A DNA stretch of 64,000 bases from Sporosarcina sp. ANT_H38 (lineage in GTDB: Bacteria; Bacillota; Bacilli; Bacillales_A; Planococcaceae). Below, piece after piece: positions 62,700 to 64,000 of the stretch. The stretch is from NCBI RefSeq assembly GCF_008369195.1, contig NZ_VOBC01000001.1:372001-436000 (forward strand). Direction: 5' to 3'. Numbering within the stretch: position 1 is the first letter of the stretch; each line of letters starts with the position of its first letter. A program made the translations under genes and the position numbers. The notes beneath the pieces were generated by a model that worked only from the letters and a program-made list of their open reading frames with translations, had not been told where the DNA came from and did not search any database.

Positions 62700-62728
62700 G
62701 CATGAAATTCTACATCTAGCACATTCTA
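62700..62728 (+). promoter_or_regulatory. Sigma-G-type promoter of SASP gene 3
   Basis: GCATG (62700-62704), a 17-base spacer and CATTCTA (62722-62728). Confidence 0.8.
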
Positions 62729-62750
62729 AATGCATAAGGAGGTGGCAATC

Positions 62751-62957
62751 ATGGCTAATAACAACAACAGTGGTAACTCGAATCAACTATTAGTTCCAGG
62801 CGTAAGACAAGCACTTGATCAAATGAAAAATGAAATTGCAGCAGAATTCGGCGTACAAATGGGACCAGATGCATCAGCGCGTGCCAACGGATCCGTCGGC
62901 GGAGAAATTACAAAGCGCTTAGTGCGACAGGCTCAAGAACAAATGAAGGGTTACTAA
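62751..62957 (+). CDS. Small acid-soluble spore protein, alpha/beta type (copy 3)
   Basis: 68 residues ([12 protein letters not shown] start), same core as copies 1 and 2, with A-A-E-F at the protease site and an end in Q-E-Q-M-K-G-Y. AAGGAGGTGG precedes ATG 62751. A strong terminator closes the cluster. Confidence 0.96.
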   Translation: MANNNNSGNSNQLLVPGVRQALDQMKNEIAAEFGVQMGPDASARANGSVGGEITKRLVRQAQEQMKGY

Positions 62958-62974
62958 ATATAATTGTTTTTATG

Positions 62975-63012
62975 AAAAGCTGTTCCGGTAATATTCCGGA
63001 ACAGCTTTTCGC
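62975..63012 (+). terminator. Terminator of SASP copy 3
   Basis: AAAAGCTGTTCCGG / CCGGAACAGCTTTT with a TAATATT loop. Confidence 0.85.
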
Positions 63013-63080
63013 ATTTTTAATCATTATAGACTGTTTAAGTAAAAATCACCTTTGAATTAATATTGAAAAGTTAATTAGTT

Positions 63081-63109
63081 TTGAATTATCGGTCGTTTGT
63101 TTGTATACT
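63081..63109 (+). promoter_or_regulatory. Sigma-A promoter of the acyl-CoA synthetase gene
   Basis: TTGAAT (63081-63086), a 17-base spacer and TATACT (63104-63109), about 30 bases before the start codon. Confidence 0.65.
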
Positions 63110-63137
63110 TGGGTAATACATAGAAGGGGGAGATTGC

Positions 63138-64000
63138 ATGAATCGTGAACAACTGATTGCACCGAAACGGTATAATATTGTAAGTGAATTTGAGAGATAT
63201 GCAACTGGCGCAGGTGAAAAAGCACTCATTTACGTCAATGCAAATGGGGACAAGAAAGAAATTACATATGACGAATTAATTGGTATGTCGAATAAGGCAG
63301 CTAATGTCTTTAAATCGAATGGACTTGAAAAGGGCGATGTAGTTCTCGTTATGGTACCCAGGCTAATCGAGGCGTATATAACGTACATCGGTGCACTTAA
63401 AGCAGGACTGGTAGTTATCCCTAGTTCTGAAATGCTCAGGACTTCAGATATAGAGTATCGATTAGCACATAGCGATGCTAAAGCAATCGTTGCGTTCGAT
63501 GCATTCACCGATCAATTTAGCGAAGTGAAAAATATGGGGGATGTCAAACTATTCGTTGTAGGAGAGGCGAAGAAAAATCAACTTTCATTAACTGACCTAA
63601 TGGAAACGGCTTCAGACGAGTTTACCGCACCACGAACGAAAAGCTCAGATATGGCATTTCTATCCTACACATCGGGAACGACAGGCAAACCAAAAGGAGT
63701 CATTCATACACATGGCTGGGGATATGCACATCTACGGACAACAGGAGCAAGCTGGTTGGGTATCAAAGAAGGTGACGTTGTCTGGGCTACAGCTGCACCA
63801 GGATGGCAAAAGTGGATTTGGACACCTTTCCTATCAGTACTCGGTAGTGGGGCGACTGGGCTTGTGTACGATGGGAAATTTGATGTAACCACTTATTTAG
63901 AGTTGATTGGCAAGTATCAAGTGAATGTATTATGTTGTACACCAACGGAATACAGGTTCATGGCGAAAGCGGAAAGACTAGGTGATTATGATCTTTCTTC
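63138..64000 (+). CDS. Acyl-CoA synthetase (YtcI/MbcS-like), 3' end outside window
   Basis: The first 287 codons of an AMP-forming acyl-CoA ligase. It starts M-N-R-E-Q-L-I-A-P-K-R-Y-N behind AGAAGGGGGAGA. The ATP-binding loop is Y-T-S-G-T-T-G-K-P-K-G at about 177-187. W-A-T-A-A-P-G-W-Q-K-W follows, where AcsA has W-C-T-A-D-P-G-W-V-T-G. It is related to acsA (42646) but distinct. B. subtilis carries ytcI next to sspA, so medium-chain or branched acyl substrates are more likely than acetate. Confidence 0.88.
   Translation, partial: MNREQLIAPKRYNIVSEFERYATGAGEKALIYVNANGDKKEITYDELIGMSNKAANVFKSNGLEKGDVVLVMVPRLIEAYITYIGALKAGLVVIPSSEMLRTSDIEYRLAHSDAKAIVAFDAFTDQFSEVKNMGDVKLFVVGEAKKNQLSLTDLMETASDEFTAPRTKSSDMAFLSYTSGTTGKPKGVIHTHGWGYAHLRTTGASWLGIKEGDVVWATAAPGWQKWIWTPFLSVLGSGATGLVYDGKFDVTTYLELIGKYQVNVLCCTPTEYRFMAKAERLGDYDLS

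Noticed and set aside
61844..62730. Possible CRISPR-like array suggested by regularly spaced repeats in the SASP region
   Set aside because: The spacing reflects three duplicated gene units of about 375 bases, not short direct repeats with unique spacers.

Overview
The window reads as a chromosomal segment of a low-to-moderate GC, endospore-forming Bacillota of the Planococcaceae, most like Sporosarcina. Supporting this are strong Shine-Dalgarno sites, tandem alpha/beta SASP spore genes with sigma-G-like promoters, two T-box leaders, and gene order matching the leuS-murJ-trmB-sftA-murC-ccpA-acsA-tyrS-rpsD-ezrA-thiI backbone of Bacillus subtilis. No rRNA, tRNA or CRISPR array was seen. All family names come from motif and sequence recognition, without database searches.

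Layout. 1-3393: a beta-glucoside module (ABC permease end, DUF624 protein, ROK sugar kinase, GH4 6-phospho-beta-glucosidase). It is followed by about 1 kb of decayed DNA holding remnants of a second GH4 gene and of a LuxR-type regulator. 4372-7233: the tRNA-modification pair mnmL/mnmM on the minus strand and an MFS transporter. 7538-8902: a two-subunit CoA-transferase. 8906-11842: leuS with its promoter, T-box and terminator. 12053-12895: an alpha-carbonic anhydrase lipoprotein behind a long perfect hairpin. 13284-18437: a flavoprotein, a hypothetical, the MurJ flippase, an RsuA-type pseudouridine synthase and a DeoR-type mini-regulator. 18661-28111: pepV-dat, a NERD-like protein, trmB, a lactonase, peptidases, a lipoprotein and ytpQ-ytpR. 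28224-32478: the sftA DNA translocase with a long Q-V-Q-D repeat, then murC. 33283-38214: ytxG/ytxH behind a sigma-B-like promoter, a large FtsA-like ATPase that apparently starts at CTG, and the chorismate mutase/DAHP synthase gene. 38956-47346: ccpA, the acuABC/acsA acetate locus with a cre-like site in the acsA start, and a class A PBP. 47411-50074: tyrS with its T-box and a cobalamin-binding-like protein. 50157-52456: a 2.3-kb prophage remnant inserted at the 3' end of rpsD. 52456-61711: rpsD with leader, a diguanylate cyclase, methionine gamma-lyase, free-Met-sulfoxide reductase, ezrA and nifZ-thiI. 61944-62957: three tandem SASP genes. 63138-64000: an acyl-CoA synthetase cut by the window edge.

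How the genes work together. The first module would import a beta-glucoside unphosphorylated, phosphorylate it with the ROK kinase and split it with the GH4 enzyme, a PTS-independent route. CcpA lies beside the acetyl-CoA synthetase genes it controls in B. subtilis. MurC, MurJ, the PBP, EzrA and SftA serve wall growth and division. NifZ-ThiI and MnmL-MnmM modify tRNA.

The most interesting features are in the spaces between genes. They include a family of intergenic hairpins with compensatory changes in inverted copies on both sides of the ytxG-to-aroA block, a structured motif repeated before each SASP promoter, several decayed Bacillus-type dispersed repeats, and the rpsD attachment-site scar. 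No completely new multi-gene system was found. The hairpin families are the best candidates for something undescribed.
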